From Dimorphilus gyrociliatus (taxonomy: Eukaryota; Annelida; Polychaeta; Dinophilidae), in assembly GCA_904063045.1 (NCBI GenBank), contig CAJFCJ010000007.1, forward strand, positions 2,673,404-2,737,403: 64,000 bases of DNA, given 5' to 3'. The notes beneath the pieces were generated by a model. It saw nothing but the letters and a program-made list of their open reading frames with translations. It was not told where the DNA came from and did no database searches. Shown here in pieces: positions 26,601-38,777 of this stretch (within the stretch, counting starts at the first letter, position 1; every line of letters starts with the position of its first letter). The position numbers were made by a program, and so were the translations under genes.

Positions 26601-29600
26601 TTTGATTGGGATTCGAAGATTGTTGGTCTTTTCGTCCACCCACTCTTGTTCCAAGATCAGATCTCGAAACCTCCGACGGAGCCATACTGGTAGCACTAGG
26701 TCTTCTTTCTAACGAAGGTTGATCAGCCATAGACGATGACGATCTATCACAAATAGGTTTTTTCTGAAGTTTTTTATTCCATTGAGATACGCCTTTTGAG
26801 ACGCTAACAATGACGTGGGCAGAATTGGTAACAGCGTGTTGAACATCCTCTAAGGATGGGCGCATGACGACATTTGGTATTTCAAGACAAGCATCAGTTC
26901 TAAAGAATGGTTGATGGTCTTTTCGGTCATCTTTAGATGATAGGGAAGAATACATCATTATTCCGCCAGAAGAAATTCGTTTCCTAATTGATTCTAAAGT
27001 ATTTCGTGTAACTTTGAGTATAGCTTGAAGATTTTTCGTATTAAAATGATTTAAAAGTTCTTGAGCTTTTTCCTTCAGATTTTCTTGTTGAGCAGCTTTC
27101 CTTCTGGCTACTTGTTCAGCTCTATTACTCTTTGTACTTTGAGGTCTGGACATTTTGGAAGCAGCTGTTCTTCTTGAAGGTGAAGCAGAAGCTCGACCAT
27201 CTTCACTATTCTCCTCATTCTCATCCTCTTCACCCTCTAAGTCATTTTCCTCCTCTGCTGCTGATTGCCACAACATGGCTATTAATTCATTTACAGCATC
27301 CTCTACGTTAACGCTCTTAGATTGCAATTGTAAAGCTCCTTTACAACATAATTGAGAAGTTCTCTCAACGAATTCATCAACCTTCCAAGCCTCGTCTTCG
27401 GGTAATTCGCAAAGTGAGATAGTAGACATTTCTGCGAGAACGGCTTCTATTCTAAATTCAACAATGTCGTTTGCTCTGTTCATCATCAATTCCAAATCAG
27501 CAAGCCTTTCGTAAACAAGCTATTCAATAAAAAACAATTACATTAAAAAACAAATGAGTTAGTCTCGTTTTATATTGAAATAAATATAAACTAATATTTA
27601 CCCGGATATAATCGTCAACTTTGGTTGTTGTCCAGGTATATTCAATTATTGCTGGTTCAATAGCATCGTTTACCTTTTGAATGTGAGGTTGCATCAATTC
27701 TTTAAAAGCTTCTGGTATTTTAGATTTTACTCTTCTAATTTCACCGATCATTAGCTAATTTAAGAATAAAAAGAGGAAATCAATTAGATAAATGTTAATA
27801 TTCAGTCTAAAATTATATTACTGTTAATTCATTATAGGTTTTCTTGAAATAATCATGTTTAGCTCTTAGGGCTTGAGCCGCTTGCGGTATTTCCAATTGT
27901 AGTCTTATCATACTCTCGGTTTCTCTTATTAGAGTGAGAATTTGTGGATCAAAGTTAACAAAGAGATCATCTGGATTTTCTGGGTGCCTTACTAAAAGCG
28001 ATGCTTGTAAACCGGATTTTGCAGCCTCAACTTGACGAATCCATAATCTATGAAACATCATTTCGAATTCTAACAAGACTTTAGCTAATTTATTGTAGTT
28101 TCTGATTATCTTTTTGGCTTCTGAAGTTTGAAGAATAGATGGATGACGTTGAAAGGCGTCCATTGGCTCTTGGATACGTCTATATAATTGTCTAGCCCAT
28201 GTTATTTTTCCGGCAATTGGAGGTAGATCTCTCGGAATGGGCGGCTCAGTTTTATTTTTGCCGTAGATTCTGGTTATAATATCAACATCTCTTGCGTAGT
28301 GAGATAATATTCTTTGATATTTATCTTCAATCCCTAAATTCGGTAGACCTAAACATTCGAATTTTTTCAATAGACTTAATGCAAATTGAGTATTATGAAT
28401 TCTTTCGAATCTTTGATCCATAAAATTTACAATAGCCGAGTGTAAATCGCTAATCTGTCTTTTAAAATCTTCGAAATCATTATAAAACTCTTGACGCCTA
28501 TGATCTAAGAAATCGTACGATTTCTTTTTCATACTTATAACGATCACTTGAAATTTATTGCTCATTAGTTCCATCCCTTCGATTTTCGAATCGGCTAGAT
28601 GCGAATATAGTCCCATTGTTTCAAACATTTCAATTATCATCTTTAACCTTTTGGTAAATGTATCCATTTTACCAAAAATATAGACACCAGAAAAATCAAA
28701 TTGTCTTTCCTCTGGTACTTCCTCTAACTTTTCCTTAGTCTTGTGGAAATGATTTTGATAGCTATCATACAATTTAATACAATCTTTCAATTTCTTTAAA
28801 ACTGAGTCTGTTTCCTGTGTCCATATTGTTTCGATTCCACCGTCTGTTATATAAGCTTTACAAGCAGTAATCATTTGATTAGTTATCTTAACAAATAGTG
28901 AAGTCATATGTTTAGAGGTATTATAAAATCTGGAAATGCTATGTATCATTCGAATCGCATTAATAAGACCCGGTATTGCATCTAACATTCCGACTGGATC
29001 ACTGTTGTATAGTGGATCGCAAAATTTTTCGAGAGTATATAAATATTTAACATTATCCTTTGCCTCATTTGCATAGTCAGTAATTCTTCTATCTAAATCT
29101 TGCCATTGTCTAATAGTTTTGCTTTTAGCGGCCGCTAGTATGCCAAGAATTTTCTTCACTTCATTACCCTTCAATTGATCTAGTATAAAGTTAAATTTGG
29201 ACATTCTTTTCTTCCAATAATCTAACTCTGCTCTTGGTCCTATATTATCCGCTTCCCTTCTCATTTGTTCACTTTCAGCTAGGACTTGTTCTATCTGCTT
29301 CATCCAGACTGCCATACATTCTTCAACAGCCTTTAAAGTTTCAGTGTTGTTTGCAGCGTTGTTATAATCGGATGGACCTCTAATATTCTTCAGTAAGTCT
29401 TCTCTTCCGCACTCTTTTAATTGCACTTTATCTTCAAGTGTATCTTGAGCGCCATCCAGTACGGACACAAAACCATCCAATGTATTTAAAAAATCATTTC
29501 TCTTTTGAAATTGAGTATCCAGATGCCCCCAACCTTTATTCATTTTCCTTAACGAAGGTATATAAACAGAAGTGAGAAGTGATTGTATCGCACTTAATAA

Positions 29601-32600
29601 ACCATTTCCATTTGTGGCTGCATTTGAATCCATTAAAGTAAAGCTTATTTCTTGCGTAAGATTTGTAGCAGTAATTGCTTGGGAAGGATTGGCTCTATAA
29701 AACATCAGACACTGACCATGTAAGGCGACTTCGTATCCATTCGTTACAAAAACTCTGGGCTTATTGGATTTTATAGGTTTATTTCCACTGGCTCCAAGTC
29801 GGACGTGTTCTACTCCTTCTCTTTCAATAACTTCCGGTTCTTGATAAAAGAACATAATCTGCTTTGACCCGTCGGCCTTGAAAAAATCATCCATTGCCTT
29901 AATTTGACAATCTTCCAGAATGCCATCTTCAACTTCGGATTTTTCTAATCCAAGACAATCAGCTATAGTTGATAATAAATATTCATGTCGTTCGTCAAGA
30001 TGTGCTCGTCTTGCTTCTTTTTCCTCTTTGAGCTTTTGCTAAATGAATAAAAATATGATACTATGTAAATTTGAGAATATTGATCAGTAGAAACAATAAG
30101 AAAATTTTAAAATGAAAATAGGCTGAATATAAAAGACTGTATTCTCATTTTCTTTTCAAAACTAAAAAAAAAACTATAATAAAATTGTTTATAATAACCT
30201 TCTATTCTGAACAAGAATAAATCAATCGATTACTTCGAAACTAAACAATATAGGAAAGGTTTTTCAAAGCTTTTCGATAACTATAAAACGATTTAATACA
30301 GAAAAATTATTTAAATGCGAACTTTCCATGCTCTAATGTTGTTAAGTGTTTAATTATTTTATTTACAATCAACTCAAGTTGAACTGATAAGAGGCTTACA
30401 AAAGGTCGGATGTACTATTAAGCCCGAACCTGCACGCATAGATACTTATAAGTAATCTTCCCTAAATCTATAAATAGATATATTCAACACATATATATAT
30501 ATATATATATATTTATAGTTTATGCCTATATAAACTAATTTTTCGCTTACTATCTTACAAAACTGTTTAAATTCAACATTATAATAATGTAACTAAGAGG
30601 CGCATTAAAGTGGAATAAGCTCTAAAGTGAAGAGTTTCAACAAAGGCGGTCATAAATCTAAATGTCCATTGATTCCTTGACAAGAGCCCGTCTAAAAGCG
30701 TTCACCGAACTCTTTCTTTCATTCCAATTTTCACGCACAATCATTACATTTTATTGATAAGCTGACATCATCAATCTATACCAGGACAAACATAGGTAAA
30801 TAGAATTTATGTTTATTCCAGGATTTTTTCCTTTCTCCTACCGTCTACCGAATATTTTTTCTATCAATAATCCATTGGATAGTAAACAAAGAAGATAATA
30901 TCTAAAAAAAGACCTGTAACAATATTTTTTCGTTTATTTCCTTCCTAGAAATTATTTTCCAGCGAGACATAACGTTTTTATCACGATGAAACTTGAATAA
31001 GTAATGTGCCTAAAAACAACGTCTTGCATGGATAATCCAGTTATCACCAATGTACACATTTAGAGTACATAATTGATAAAATCCCACTATCAACATAATG
31101 TTACTATAGCAATATTTCGTAAACAGTACATATACCTGAACTTCTAAGAGATTTAGTACCAGACTGGAATCTTTGTCCTTATCCCTAAACTTTGTCATAT
31201 CCTGGAGTTTTTTGGCGTATTTTACATGTAAGCTAAATTTTTTATCCTCTCATACAGTCTTTTTCACTTTTTTTCTTTAAAATCTGTTTACTGCTTTTTA
31301 TTTCGAAACTGTCGGTTGACTTCACAGAAAGAAAATGAAAAGAAAAAAAAGGTGCGCCAGGTTCAAACAGTAAAAAAAATCGTAATTTTTCAGTATATCG
31401 ACTATTGACTGTATCACGTTCAAGCTCGTTTCTAGCGGCAGTCAAGTAAAAATGAACGCTCCCTTTATTTTCAACCTTCTTAATGTATTAGAATAGCTTT
31501 TTTCTTATTCTAATTACCTTTTCAGCGTAGCCTTGTTTCCTAGACGCTAATAAACTCTCCATTAAATTCTGTTTTTATATTTAAGAGTTTACCGGCGTGT
31601 ATACTTCATACTGCGTTGATGTCGTCTAATAAATCATCATATTAGCTTTACTTGTATTTATACACTGCATCATATATATATATACTGTATACATATATAT
31701 ATATATATATATATGAATGATAATAAACCTCTCGAAAGTAAGACATTTCCCCAAGAGCTCTGTCATTTACTATTAATTTGTCTTAAGATAAAACTAATTA
31801 AAAAAAATCAACAGTAATCGTTGATTTATCAATTTTCTTTCACTCATACATACTTTTTTCTGATTTATATTTGCTTGAATAGCAAGTTCAGCTAACGTAT
31901 TTCTTCTTTTTAGCATTTTCGACCATTTCTCAGACATTGCTGACTAGATTGACAACATTGTATCTAATGACTACTATCTCTTATCTCTTAAAAACTTTTT
32001 CAGTTTTGAATATCACTAGAAATAAAAGATATTTTATATATTTACATATATCTGATAGATTGAAGCAAGTGACTATAACAATAAAAAATCCAACAGATTG
32101 ACGGCTAAAGGGGACAAAATTATGAAAGATGTATCAACTATAATAAAGAAAATAAAGAGATTGTTGTTTAAGTAGGATAGTAACTATTAGATAGAAAGAA
32201 AAAAATCAATATTATAGGAGTTCTATCAACTTGAAAACAAGCTAACAAATATAAAGTTGTAGACTTTAAATTAAATAGAAAACATACCTATATAAATAAA
32301 AAGAAATAGAGAAGGGGGACTTAATAGTTGGTTGCTTAGCAATTAAGGGCTAAAGTCGATGTAATGGAAAAGTTAAATATTGTATATAACAATACAAAAG
32401 AGACCGGAGACTGAACTAATCGAAGTGAATTACTGAACTACGATTTACTATGCTTTATTCATGTTAGCTAATTATTGGGGGCGTTATTATAGGCATTGAA
32501 TACAACTCACTTTGGACGTTATTTTAAAACGTCCCCTCCTGGCTAATAACCTCCAATGACCAAAACTCCTAGAAAACAGAAGCATTTCATTCCATGAGTC

Positions 32601-34721
32601 TCTCCTAATAGATCTTCTTGAGTACATTCTCGATTTAAAAGTTGTATTCTAACCACTTTTACTCTTTTTTTTTTAATTAATAAAAGGTGAAAAACAAGGT
32701 GTAAACCTTACTATGGTGCACAGTCAAACTATTTTATACCTTTGTTTTATGTGTCAATTGGCACCGACTTTTTAACTGTGTCTGTATAATTAACTCGTAT
32801 TTTGTTTCAGCTTGCTCCAAACATGTTTTGCATTGAATATAAAGAGACTTTTTCTCTTTGAATTAAAAAAGAGGAAAAAGTTGAAATAATTCGCTATACA
32901 GTATAAATTTATATATGCATCTGCTCCCCCTTTCTCCTCAAATCCCTACTCTATCATCTCGTATTTAAGAAACCAGCTTGATAAAGTCACATCTAAAGCA
33001 ACCAGTCTTTTCATTAGTTATCTTTAAATTATTTAAATTGTACCCATGTAGTATCCCTTAATTACTATAATTAAAGAAAATTTAATGAGATGCCACCTAG
33101 TGTGTAATTGGCAAACAAATGAAAGAGATTGCTCGGTAAAATTAACTATCGACAATCGATTTACCTATTATTACTATTATTTGAATCATCTCAAAGCAGA
33201 AACAATAGAGCAACGCTATATATATAGTAAATTCCATAATAGGATGATAAAAAACAACGATTATTCTAAACTAATAAATAATAATTGTATAAATAATAAT
33301 TATAATAGAGAAATAGAACGTTCGAATATAGAATAGAATATTTTTGTTGAACACCTTTTTTTCCTTTTTCCTCATAATCGCATTGTATCAATTATTAGAT
33401 TTCAACCGTAAAATTGTGCGCTTAAAAACTATTCAAACCCTCCTCTAACAACATGAACAAAAGCCTTTCAAGGTAAAAAAAATAACGATTTAATTATAAT
33501 AGAAAAAAGATTATAGAGATAGCAAGAAAGAAAAAAGATTCATCTGTCTCTTTGTCTTTCTTTTATATCTTTAACCTGTTTATAGGCAATCCTATCCATT
33601 ATGTTCTTTTTATTTTAAATGTATTACTTGAACAAAACAAAAATAAGACTAATCCTTATTCTCTATCTTTCTTTATTCTTTATTCTCTATATTTTTTTTC
33701 TTACATCAATATCGACATTGGAGAGTTCAACAAGCCAAAGAAAACAACCAAATGAAATCGAATAGCTTGTGAAAGTAAAAAAAAATTGAAGGAGAGAATA
33801 TTTCTGAATAGCAACTGCAAATATAACGTTGTCGTTAAGGCAGCTAGTAAAAATGTACATATAGAGAAAATAAAAGCTCGTTATAGTGCGCTTAGGCACG
33901 GTAAACAAATTGTTAATTTAATCGACAGTTTACATTTTAAAAGAAAAATTTTATAAATAAATATTACGAGAAATAAAATCTATAAATTCCTCTTATAATC
34001 ATTCAAACAATCCCCTCCATAACATATATATAAATAAAGGCAAACGTTCAGTCGAGCGCTGGCCATTCAATCAAGAATATTTACTTTTATTACCTTTTCT
34101 TTGGTGATATTCAAAGACTGAACAGGATGATCGGATTCGTCGAGCATAGCGTAAATAGTGACGCTTGAACGCTTCAGCGCGTCGATTACTATTGAACAAT
34201 TGACAAGGTGTGGCTCGAATTATCAAGCAACATCTTTGACAAGTTGACACAATCTTTTGTTCTAACGCAAACAATCGTTCCTGTTTGTTTATTCAAGCCG
34301 TTATGGTCATTGTTTGCAAAATCATAAAAAATAACCTCTTAAGAATATTCTAATACATTCTTGTGCTATTCCTTGTTTTTTGGATATTAATGTAATTACA
34401 AGTTCTTTCAGCTTAAAGTAATTATTTTTAAACTCCCCTTCCCCCTTCCTACATATTTTATTCAGCAAAATAGAAATGTCTATGGTCTTAGCAATATTTT
34501 GAATTATCTCTTTAGAGATAAAACAGTAGAAGACACTGACAATGAATCGTTCAGCTATCGATAGATAACAGGCAGATAAGGCAAGTAATTAAAAAAAAAG
34601 CGTATAAAAGTTCGTCACCAACCTGTTTCTCTTTTATATTCTCTCCCGGTGCCAGAGGAGCTAGTCTAGTAGACTTTTTCGCTTCGGCGCTCTTTTGCCG
34701 TGTTTGCACCTTCTCCGACAT
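14669..34721 (-). CDS. Axonemal outer-arm dynein heavy chain, DNAH5/DNAH8 type
   Basis: ATP-driven motor of the outer dynein arm in motile cilia. Exons (using the most upstream first exon): 34721-34623, 30038-27822, 27754-27602, 27519-21389, 21246-21121, 20045-19976, 19918-15068 and 15007-14669. They sum to 13986 bases, or 4661 aa, close to human DNAH5 (4624). The N-terminal tail region ([22 protein letters not shown]) is followed by the linker. Four P-loops follow: AAA1 [13 protein letters not shown] near residue 2010, AAA2 GPSGAGKT near 2290, AAA3 GEQGTAKT near 2620 and AAA4 GVGGSGKQ near 2990. Then come the coiled-coil stalk with the microtubule-binding domain (about 3270-3560), AAA5-6 and the C-terminal cap ending ALLCDTK. 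Two very large exons (6131 and 4851 bases) carry the motor. The 4.6 kb first intron contains further candidate first exons. It is divergent from the actin gene. Confidence 0.95.
20046..21120 (-). other. Long dynein intron (1.08 kb)
   Basis: Separates the exon ending ...SLWVDFN|R from the one beginning [12 protein letters not shown]. The joined protein matches DNAH5 without a gap, so nothing is missing. The sequence is AT-rich, with no supported exon. Confidence 0.65.
30490..30515. repeat. TA microsatellite in dynein first intron
   Basis: 26-base AT-dinucleotide run just upstream of the shared dynein exon 2. Confidence 0.85.
31136..31198 (-). CDS. Candidate alternative dynein first exon D
   Basis: 21 codons ([20 protein letters not shown], then Q) end in CAG before GTATAT, phase 0, and would join directly to the conserved second exon. 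It is the most proximal candidate; splice-site and phase agreement are the only support. Confidence 0.35.
31854..31937 (-). CDS. Candidate alternative dynein first exon B
   Basis: 28 codons starting [14 protein letters not shown] and ending INQKK before GTATGT, phase 0, joining to [11 protein letters not shown] at 30038. The basic, amphipathic start resembles the short N-terminus of vertebrate DNAH5 more than exon A does. It would be driven by a promoter inside the first intron. Confidence 0.45.
34094..34147 (-). CDS. Candidate alternative dynein first exon C
   Basis: 18 codons from an ATG at 34147 ([18 protein letters not shown]) end at GTAATA in phase 0, compatible with the shared second exon at 30038. 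The frame stays open for about 22 codons upstream of the ATG, so it might instead be an internal exon or a coincidence. Confidence 0.3.
34623..34721 (-). CDS. Dynein first exon A (distal)
   Basis: 33 codons starting [16 protein letters not shown] and ending ...NIKEKQ before GTTGGT, phase 0. This joins cleanly to the conserved second exon, [13 protein letters not shown]. The adjacent upstream DNA is a GC-rich promoter with a YY1-like palindrome, making this the best-supported start. Confidence 0.65.
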
Positions 34722-35166
34722 GATCGAGGAATGAACGCTTCTTAAAGTTTTTCAAATGAAATCTGCAAATCGCGTATTTATTGACGACAAATTATTTAGC
34801 GCGATAATAATTAGCGCTTTAACACATTATGGCGGCCGCCATTTTGTATGTTTTCGAAGGCTGTCATGACAGCAACACTTGACATATTTCCACTTCAGCC
34901 TATACACTTTTGGCTACTTGTTACTAAGTTTTTTCCCCTTATTATTTCCTTTTTCGAGTTCAAAATCTATCTTTCGATTGCTTATCAATTGTCATAAAAA
35001 AATTTATTACTATGAATTATTTTTTATTAACTTCCTCCAGATTCCAAGCGTTTATTACTTAATGCGAAAGTACATAGTGCTGCCACCTTCAGTCCTTTTT
35101 GGTCATTTGTAGGCGGTGATCTTTTCATCATTAGATTACATTAGTTCTAAGACCGTTGCGACCGAA
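34722..35166. promoter_or_regulatory. Bidirectional promoter between dynein and actin genes
   Basis: 445 bases between the divergent start codons of the dynein (-) and actin (+) genes. It contains a GC-rich palindrome (34829-34842) in otherwise AT-rich DNA and no further coding signal. Confidence 0.5.
34829..34842. promoter_or_regulatory. Perfect palindrome ATGGCGGCCGCCAT (double YY1-like motif)
   Basis: A 14-base perfect palindrome in which each strand reads GCCGCCAT. The right-hand side is extended to GCCGCCATTTTG, which matches the YY1 core promoter motif. It sits about 110 bases from the distal dynein ATG and 325 from the actin ATG. The factor assignment is inferred. Confidence 0.45.
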
Positions 35167-36431
35167 ATGCAAAACGAAATTGGAATTGTAATAGACAATG
35201 GTTCGGGAATGGTTAAGGCCGGATTTGCTGGAGACGACGCCCCTAGATCCGTCTTTCCAGCAATAGTAGCAAGACCGCGATATGTGGTAAAAAAAATAAA
35301 CAATTTAATAATTTTTATACATTAAAATGTATTACAAAACAATACAAAAACAAATTTATAGAGCATTATTGTCGGTATGGGTAATAAAGACGCTTATGTC
35401 GGAGACGAAGCTCAGGCAAAACGCGGTATTCTTAGCATCCAGTATCCAATAGAGCATAGTATTGTAACCAATTGGGAAGATATGGAAAAAATTTGGCATC
35501 ATACTTTCTATAATGAGCTCAGAGTAGCCCCTGAAGAGCACCCTGTACTTCTTACTGAAGCCCCCCTAAATCCTAAGGCAAATAGGGAAAAGATGACAGA
35601 AGTGAGAATAGGCCTAATTTTCTTTGTAGGTGTTTCCTCTTATCGATTTTTTTTGCTAATTCGTAGATAATGTTTGAAAAGTTCCGGGTTACCGGAATGC
35701 ATGTTCAAATACAAGCAGTTTTGTCCCTATATTCGGCAGGGAGAACGACAGGAATAGTATTTGATTCTGGGGATGGCGTTAGTCATACGGTTCCAGTTTA
35801 TGATGGTTATTCCCTGCCACATGCAATAGATCGTCTTGATTTAGCTGGCAGGGATATTAGCCAATATTTAAGTAGGATTCTTAGTGAAAGGGGATACTCA
35901 CTTAAAACGAGCAGTGAAATGGAAATAGTTCGAGATATAAAAGAGAAATTGTGCTACGTGGCATCGAATTTCGATGAAGAACTTCGAATAGCCAACTCGT
36001 CTTCAAGCTTAGAAAAGTCGTATGAATTACCCGACGGACAAATTATAACTATAGCAGATGAGAGGTTTAGAGCCCCTGAACTGTTATTTCGTCCAGCCCT
36101 TGCCGGTTTAGAGATAAAAGGAGTTCAAGAGATGATTTATGATTCTATATTTAGATGTGACGTCGATATACGAAGAGAACTTTTTTCTAATGTCGTACTT
36201 TCAGGTGGATCTACTATGTATCCAGGAATGGCTGATAGGGTTCAGAGGGAATTGATGAGCATGACACCAAGTAATGTTAAATTAAGAGTGATAGCCCCTC
36301 CAGAGAGGAAGTATTCAGTTTGGATCGGAGGTTCGATACTGGCCAGCTTATCAACATTTGAAGAAATGTGGATATCCAAAGGAGAATACGATGAATTCGG
36401 TCCCGAAATTGTTCACCGAAAATGCTTTTAA
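35167..36431 (+). CDS. Divergent actin
   Basis: Three exons: 35167-35286, 35362-35601 and 35667-36431, giving 374 aa, full actin length. The nucleotide-binding signatures are intact ([40 protein letters not shown]), as is the C-terminus IVHRKCF. The histidine of YPIEH, methylated in ordinary actins, is retained. It differs from conventional actins at many usually invariant sites. The N-terminus is [10 protein letters not shown] without the acidic cluster that binds myosin. The DNase-loop region reads [17 protein letters not shown]. The stretch after [11 protein letters not shown] and the region [13 protein letters not shown] are altered. It is therefore likely a tissue-restricted or specialised actin paralogue rather than the main cytoplasmic or muscle actin. 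It lies only 156 bases upstream of RAD51C, with AATAAA motifs near 36482. Confidence 0.93.
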
Positions 36432-36587
36432 TTATAAAATAAGTCATTCCCGCCAAATAATTTTTATTCGAAAAAAAGAAAAATAAACTGAAAATAAACC
36501 GGTATTCATGTGTGTTTTTCCATACTATATTTTAAAAAATTGGGCTATCAAGTGTAATAGCAATAATAGTATAATTTAAACTTTATA
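36432..36587. other. 156-base spacer between actin and RAD51C
   Basis: Co-directional genes with two AATAAA motifs (near 36482 and 36492) early in the gap. This leaves little over 90 bases for a RAD51C promoter, unless the two genes share a promoter or transcript. Confidence 0.5.
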
Positions 36588-38574
36588 ATGAGCTATTATG
36601 ATCGAAACTTAGAACCTTGCAATTTCCGCCCTCTTATTTCTTTTCCTTTATCACCAAGTGACATAAAAAAGCTATTACAAGGTGGTTTTCAAACTGTTGG
36701 AAATATTTTTGATTATAGCCCAAAGCAGTTATCAACGGGTTAGTTTTAGTCTTATTAATATATAAAGCGTTATAAAATGTTTTAAAAAAACAGAATTAGA
36801 AATAGACGAGGAAGATGCGAAGAGAATATTAGATATAATTAGAAAAAGACAACAGCCTAAAATTAGTTGTCCACCCCGTCAAAGCGAATGTCCTTCAATC
36901 ATGACTTTTTCCTATCACCTAGATGCCTTATTGGGTAACGGATTCCTTGTCGGTCACTTAACGGAAATTGTTGGGCCGCCTGGTATTGGAAAAACTCAAC
37001 TGTGGTTTGTACAATATCTCTAAACAGCTTATCCTATAACTACATTAGTTTATTAAGAAAACTCTTATACAAAAAATCCTATTATCACCACCTTGAGTCT
37101 GAACGCTACTGAGTCTATCGCTTAATAATATGCTCAATATGATAAATAATTAGACTAATTGCTTTTTCTCTGCCTATTTACTGAAGATGCATGTACTAAT
37201 TATATCTTATTCTTCCAAGTACAAATTTTCTTTTTGTATTTATCTTCTCAATCTTTACTAATTGGATTTCATAACTATTCTCTTAGCGAATGTCAAATTT
37301 TCCCCAAAAGATACAGACTTAATTAAATTAATATTCCGAATTTTTCATAGAACTATAAAGGAAAAAAATCTACGTTATTCTCTCGACGTGTCTTTGTATA
37401 GTTAAATATAGAATGGCTTGAACTATTTTTATACAGAATAATTACAGGAAATATGGGTTTATTTATAACTTCTCACTTTTACTTTTTCACAACAGTATGC
37501 AGATTTGCGTTAATGTTCAGTTACCGAATTTCGTCAGGGGTTTAGAAAGCGAAAGCATGTTTATTGATACCGAAGGTAGTTTTACAGCATCAAGGATGAA
37601 TCAGATTGCTGCTGCAACGGTACGACAGTGTAAGAATATACACGCTCCAATGCCTCAAGGTAGAGGGAATCTTGTGTTCTATAGTTATATAGAAGCAAAT
37701 GCACGTCATTGTTATGACTTAAACAAATCCAATTCCTTTTTATTCATGATAGAAAACAGGACGAAATTAGATTCTTTGGAGACGGAAAACTTACTATTCA
37801 GCACTCATTATCAAAGGGTTCTAGGGTACTTGGAATTAAAAGCAATCGTTAACTGCTTAGCATCATATATAGAATCAAATAAAAAGGTTTGTAAAAAATC
37901 ACAAACATTCTCCCTTCCTAATAATAGATGGCGCAAGTGTATTATTGAAGTAATAATTATGTAAATTATAGAAAATTATATTTGTTTAAGTAAGCTGACA
38001 GCTAAGTTTTATATATGATTGAGTAGACTTTACGATTTCGTAGATTCGATTAATCGTCATCGACAGCATAGCGTTTCCAATTCGTTGCGAGAAAATAGAG
38101 CAAAGAAGATCTACAACAGAATTGGTTGATATCACGCAAAAACTATTTAACGTTGCCCAAAAGTATTCCGTAGCTGTAAGTTTATAAGTTTATCTAATAC
38201 AAAATGCCAGTCTCATATTGAAAAGAACAGATAGTAGTAACAAATCACGTTACTGTGGAACATAACGCAGCATTGGGCGAACAATGGAATCACTTATGCA
38301 ATTCAAGGCTTCAACTATCTTGGAATGGAACTTGCCGTCTAGCAACGTTAAAAAAGCATCCATATTTGCCGTTAAAAACAACCCCTTTTCAAGTTGTTGT
38401 TAGTATAGATATTCGATTTTTTTCATTTAGTTTTTTTAAACAGTTTATAGATTAAATCTGTTTTATTTTTTTACTAAGGAAAACGGAATTCGTGATTGCA
38501 GAAAGGCAGATTTAAACGAAAATAAGGATAATTATTATCAATATAATTACTTGAATAGGGTCAATATTGAATAA
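36588..38574 (+). CDS. RAD51C: RAD51 paralogue RAD51C
   Basis: Recombinase paralogue of homologous-recombination repair (BCDX2 and CX3 complexes). Seven exons: 36588-36738, 36794-37004, 37496-37659, 37753-37886, 38044-38175, 38231-38398 and 38479-38574, giving 351 aa. An N-terminal helix-hairpin region (LQGGFQTVGNIFDYSPKQL) is followed by Walker A GPPGIGKT at 111-118, then FIDTEGSF, and Walker B LIVID at 223-227. It continues VTNHVTVEHNAALGEQWNH, the region preceding the family's C-terminal strands. Length and order match vertebrate RAD51C (376 aa). The segment 37660-37752 is stop-free and in frame, but it has GT-AG ends, and removing it restores family spacing. The stop codon overlaps an AATAAA (38570-38575), so the 3' UTR may be very short. 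Confidence 0.9.
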
Positions 38575-38777
38575 ACAATTGATATTATGTAACTACGTTA
38601 TATTTGTAATTTACGCTCGTTTCATGTAGCAAACAAACATTCATTGAACGTTTTATGGAACACTTTCGAGCGCTCATGTACAATTATGGACAATAAACAA
38701 TTCACGTTCCAACAAATAACATGTAATCAATTCTATTCATTATAAACAATCGCACTGTATGCAAATAAAAAAGACGA
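38575..38777. other. Convergent 3' junction of RAD51C and NDRG
   Basis: The two genes meet tail to tail with 203 bases between stop codons; another AATAAA on the + strand lies near 38691. Overlapping 3' UTRs are likely. Confidence 0.5.

Larger units (their letters stand above)
30039..34622 (-). other. First intron / 5' regulatory region of the dynein gene
   Basis: About 4.6 kb between the distal first exon and the shared second exon. It holds the candidate first exons B, C and D, TA microsatellites (30490-30515, 31675-31712) and two TATACWGTATA copies (31681-31691, 32895-32905). No independent gene with family similarity was recognised. Confidence 0.55.

Noticed and set aside
33085-33336. 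83-codon plus-strand frame in the dynein first intron
   Set aside because: Asn/Tyr/Arg-rich translation of AT-repeat DNA, with no domain.
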